The notes under the pieces: generated by a model
Seen by the model: the letters and a program-made list of their open reading frames with translations, nothing else
Database searches by the model: none
What the model was told of the DNA's origin: nothing
Program-made: the position numbers and the translations under genes
Origin: Chloracidobacterium sp.
Lineage (GTDB): Bacteria; Acidobacteriota; Blastocatellia; Pyrinomonadales; Pyrinomonadaceae
Direction of reading: 5' to 3'
DNA length: 43,493 nt
Assembly (NCBI GenBank): GCA_016712045.1
Contig: JADJRV010000031.1
Span: 1 to 43,493 of the forward strand
Shown here: piece by piece, positions 42,879 to 43,493 of the stretch
Layout: every line of letters starts with the position of its first letter
How positions within the stretch are numbered: position 1 is the stretch's first letter

Positions 42879-42960
42879 CCGCAAAACCAGCATTTCCCGC
42901 AAAATCAGCAAAATACATCATTTTGAGAAAGCGTGCTTTTCGTTACCGCAAAATACGTCA
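42879..42960. repeat. Imperfect direct repeats CCGCAAAAyCAGCA / CCGCAAAATACGTCA
   Basis: Three related units: CCGCAAAACCAGCA (42879-42892), CCGCAAAATCAGCA followed by AAATACATCA (42897-42920) and CCGCAAAATACGTCA (42946-42960). The second looks like a merger of the first and third. They fill most of the 184-base gap between the 42004 gene and the terminase start, so they could be binding sites or a decayed repeat. Confidence 0.55.
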
Positions 42961-43016
42961 AACCCGGAAAAATAGGGTTCCAATTGACGCCACGTTTTTG
43001 TTAACGTCTTGGGTCT

Positions 43017-43493
43017 ATGACTCATGACGAAACTGCCCACGAAGCGCGAATGCAGCGCATCGACGACTGCCGCAACCTCTACCTAAAGTACAACGGAAAA
43101 AACCACGAACTGATCGAACGCGAGATGCGCGAGCTGGGGCACGCCGATTTTCACCGCCGCATCATGTACGACCGTTTCGAACGCGGCCGCCACCGCCCGG
43201 GCTGGATCGGGCAGTATGGGTTTAATCATCTCGTGCGCGAACAGCTCTTGAGTAGAGGAGTAGAGGAGGAAAGGAGTGGGGGAGGAGAAAGATCGTCGGA
43301 ATCGATGCCGCTCCCCACCTCCTCTACTCCTCCACTCCTCCCCTCGGCAAAGCCGGAACTGCCGGACTTTCCCGAGTTTCAGGAATGGCTAAAAACCGTC
43401 TCGCCGTCCATGGAATGGGAATGGAAACATCAGGTCTATATCTACAAACGGCTGCGGCGGGTGTTTGAGGGCGACTGCAAACGGCTGATGATC
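43017..43493 (+). CDS. Terminase large-subunit-like protein, N-terminal part (cut by window end)
   Basis: ATG 43017 opens MTHDETAHEARMQRIDDCRN and the frame is still open at the window end (159 codons). An N-terminal helical part (LYLKYNGKNHELIEREMREL, then HADFHRRIMYDRFERGRHRP) is followed by a linker encoded by a palindrome (SRGVEEERSGGGERSSESMP). EFQEWLKTVSPSMEWEWKHQ and YIYKRLRRVFEGDCKRLMI come next. That last phrase is the lead-in to the Walker A of terminase large subunits (usually PPRHGKSE next), which would lie just outside. If correct, this marks a prophage or a domesticated terminase. Confidence 0.7.
   Translation, partial: MTHDETAHEARMQRIDDCRNLYLKYNGKNHELIEREMRELGHADFHRRIMYDRFERGRHRPGWIGQYGFNHLVREQLLSRGVEEERSGGGERSSESMPLPTSSTPPLLPSAKPELPDFPEFQEWLKTVSPSMEWEWKHQVYIYKRLRRVFEGDCKRLMI
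43250..43342. repeat. Stuttered palindrome inside the terminase-like gene, GAGTAGAGGAGG family
   Basis: GGAGTAGAGGAGG (43257-43269) and CCTCCTCTACTCC (43318-43330) form a perfect 13-bp stem. The arms extend with further GAGGAG-type words on both sides (left GGAAAGGAGTGGGGGAGGAG, right CACTCCTCCCC). The frame stays open through it, giving a linker rich in Ser, Gly, Glu and Pro. Confidence 0.88.

Overview
The window looks like the chromosome of a Gram-negative, free-living heterotroph, most likely an acidobacterium of the Blastocatellia/Pyrinomonadales type. That placement is an inference from gene content and from protein phrases I recognise, not from a marker gene. It carries heptose (LPS) genes, a futalosine-route menaquinone gene (mqnD), FG-GAP and subtilisin exported proteins, a DUF4912/GH57 pair and a beta-oxidation operon in the Bacillus fadN-fadA-fadE order. 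Many reading frames are broken by single-base indels, mostly losses in homopolymers. fadN alone needs four successive one-base losses to restore its reading frame. A noisy consensus sequence explains this better than mass gene decay, so I annotate each broken gene as one gene and state where the frame breaks.

Layout. 1-4,227: the 3' end of a BNR/VPS10-like propeller protein and its terminator, then reverse-strand genes for an alpha/beta hydrolase, an NTF2-like protein, a sterol-desaturase-like hydroxylase and a peptidoglycan-binding protein. 4,385-5,422: zinc alcohol dehydrogenase. 5,471-13,410: a fatty-acid degradation operon with a near-perfect Bacillus-type FadR operator, fadN, two paralogous small lipoproteins flanking tag, a YbaK deacylase, fadA, a VOC protein, fadE and a terminator. 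13,411-18,298: a four-helix-bundle gene with an in-frame stop, a glycine-zipper protein, a small membrane protein, a PolB-type exonuclease, a beta-class DNA methyltransferase, an exported protein and rsmE. 18,299-24,377: an odd A-tract region, the two ADP-heptose genes (rfaE1, rfaE2), an FG-GAP protein, a subtilase, tRNA-His, tRNA-Arg and cmk. 24,406-30,401: mmcQ, brnTA toxin-antitoxin, threonine aldolase, an exported protein, DUF5996, an encapsulated-ferritin-like protein, a UBP zinc finger, an FMN reductase and rpiB. 30,538-38,913: a thioredoxin-like exported protein, a trypsin-TPR protein, an LCAT-like lipase, ubiX, a methyltransferase, mqnD, an ICMT-like methyltransferase and a DUF3108 protein. 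38,980-41,995: DUF4912 and GH57 branching-enzyme-like protein. 42,004-43,493: an exported protein and the 5' end of a terminase large-subunit-like gene.

The most unusual signal is a set of about a dozen imperfect palindromes, each built from a short word repeated with variation (for example ACACGAAA, GAGACAAGA, GTTGTCGGT, AATGCAGAAT, CACAGATGA, GTTCCAAGTC, GAGTAGAGGA, AAATTTCA). They lie between genes, at gene ends where they supply stop codons, between two tRNAs, and inside coding sequences (GH57 twice, terminase, the four-helix-bundle gene). The word differs from site to site, but the layout is the same: a stuttered arm, a short centre and a complementary stuttered arm. No transposase is nearby. 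The one possible partner visible is the four-helix-bundle (23S rRNA IVS/Avd-like) gene, which has one palindrome upstream and one inside it.
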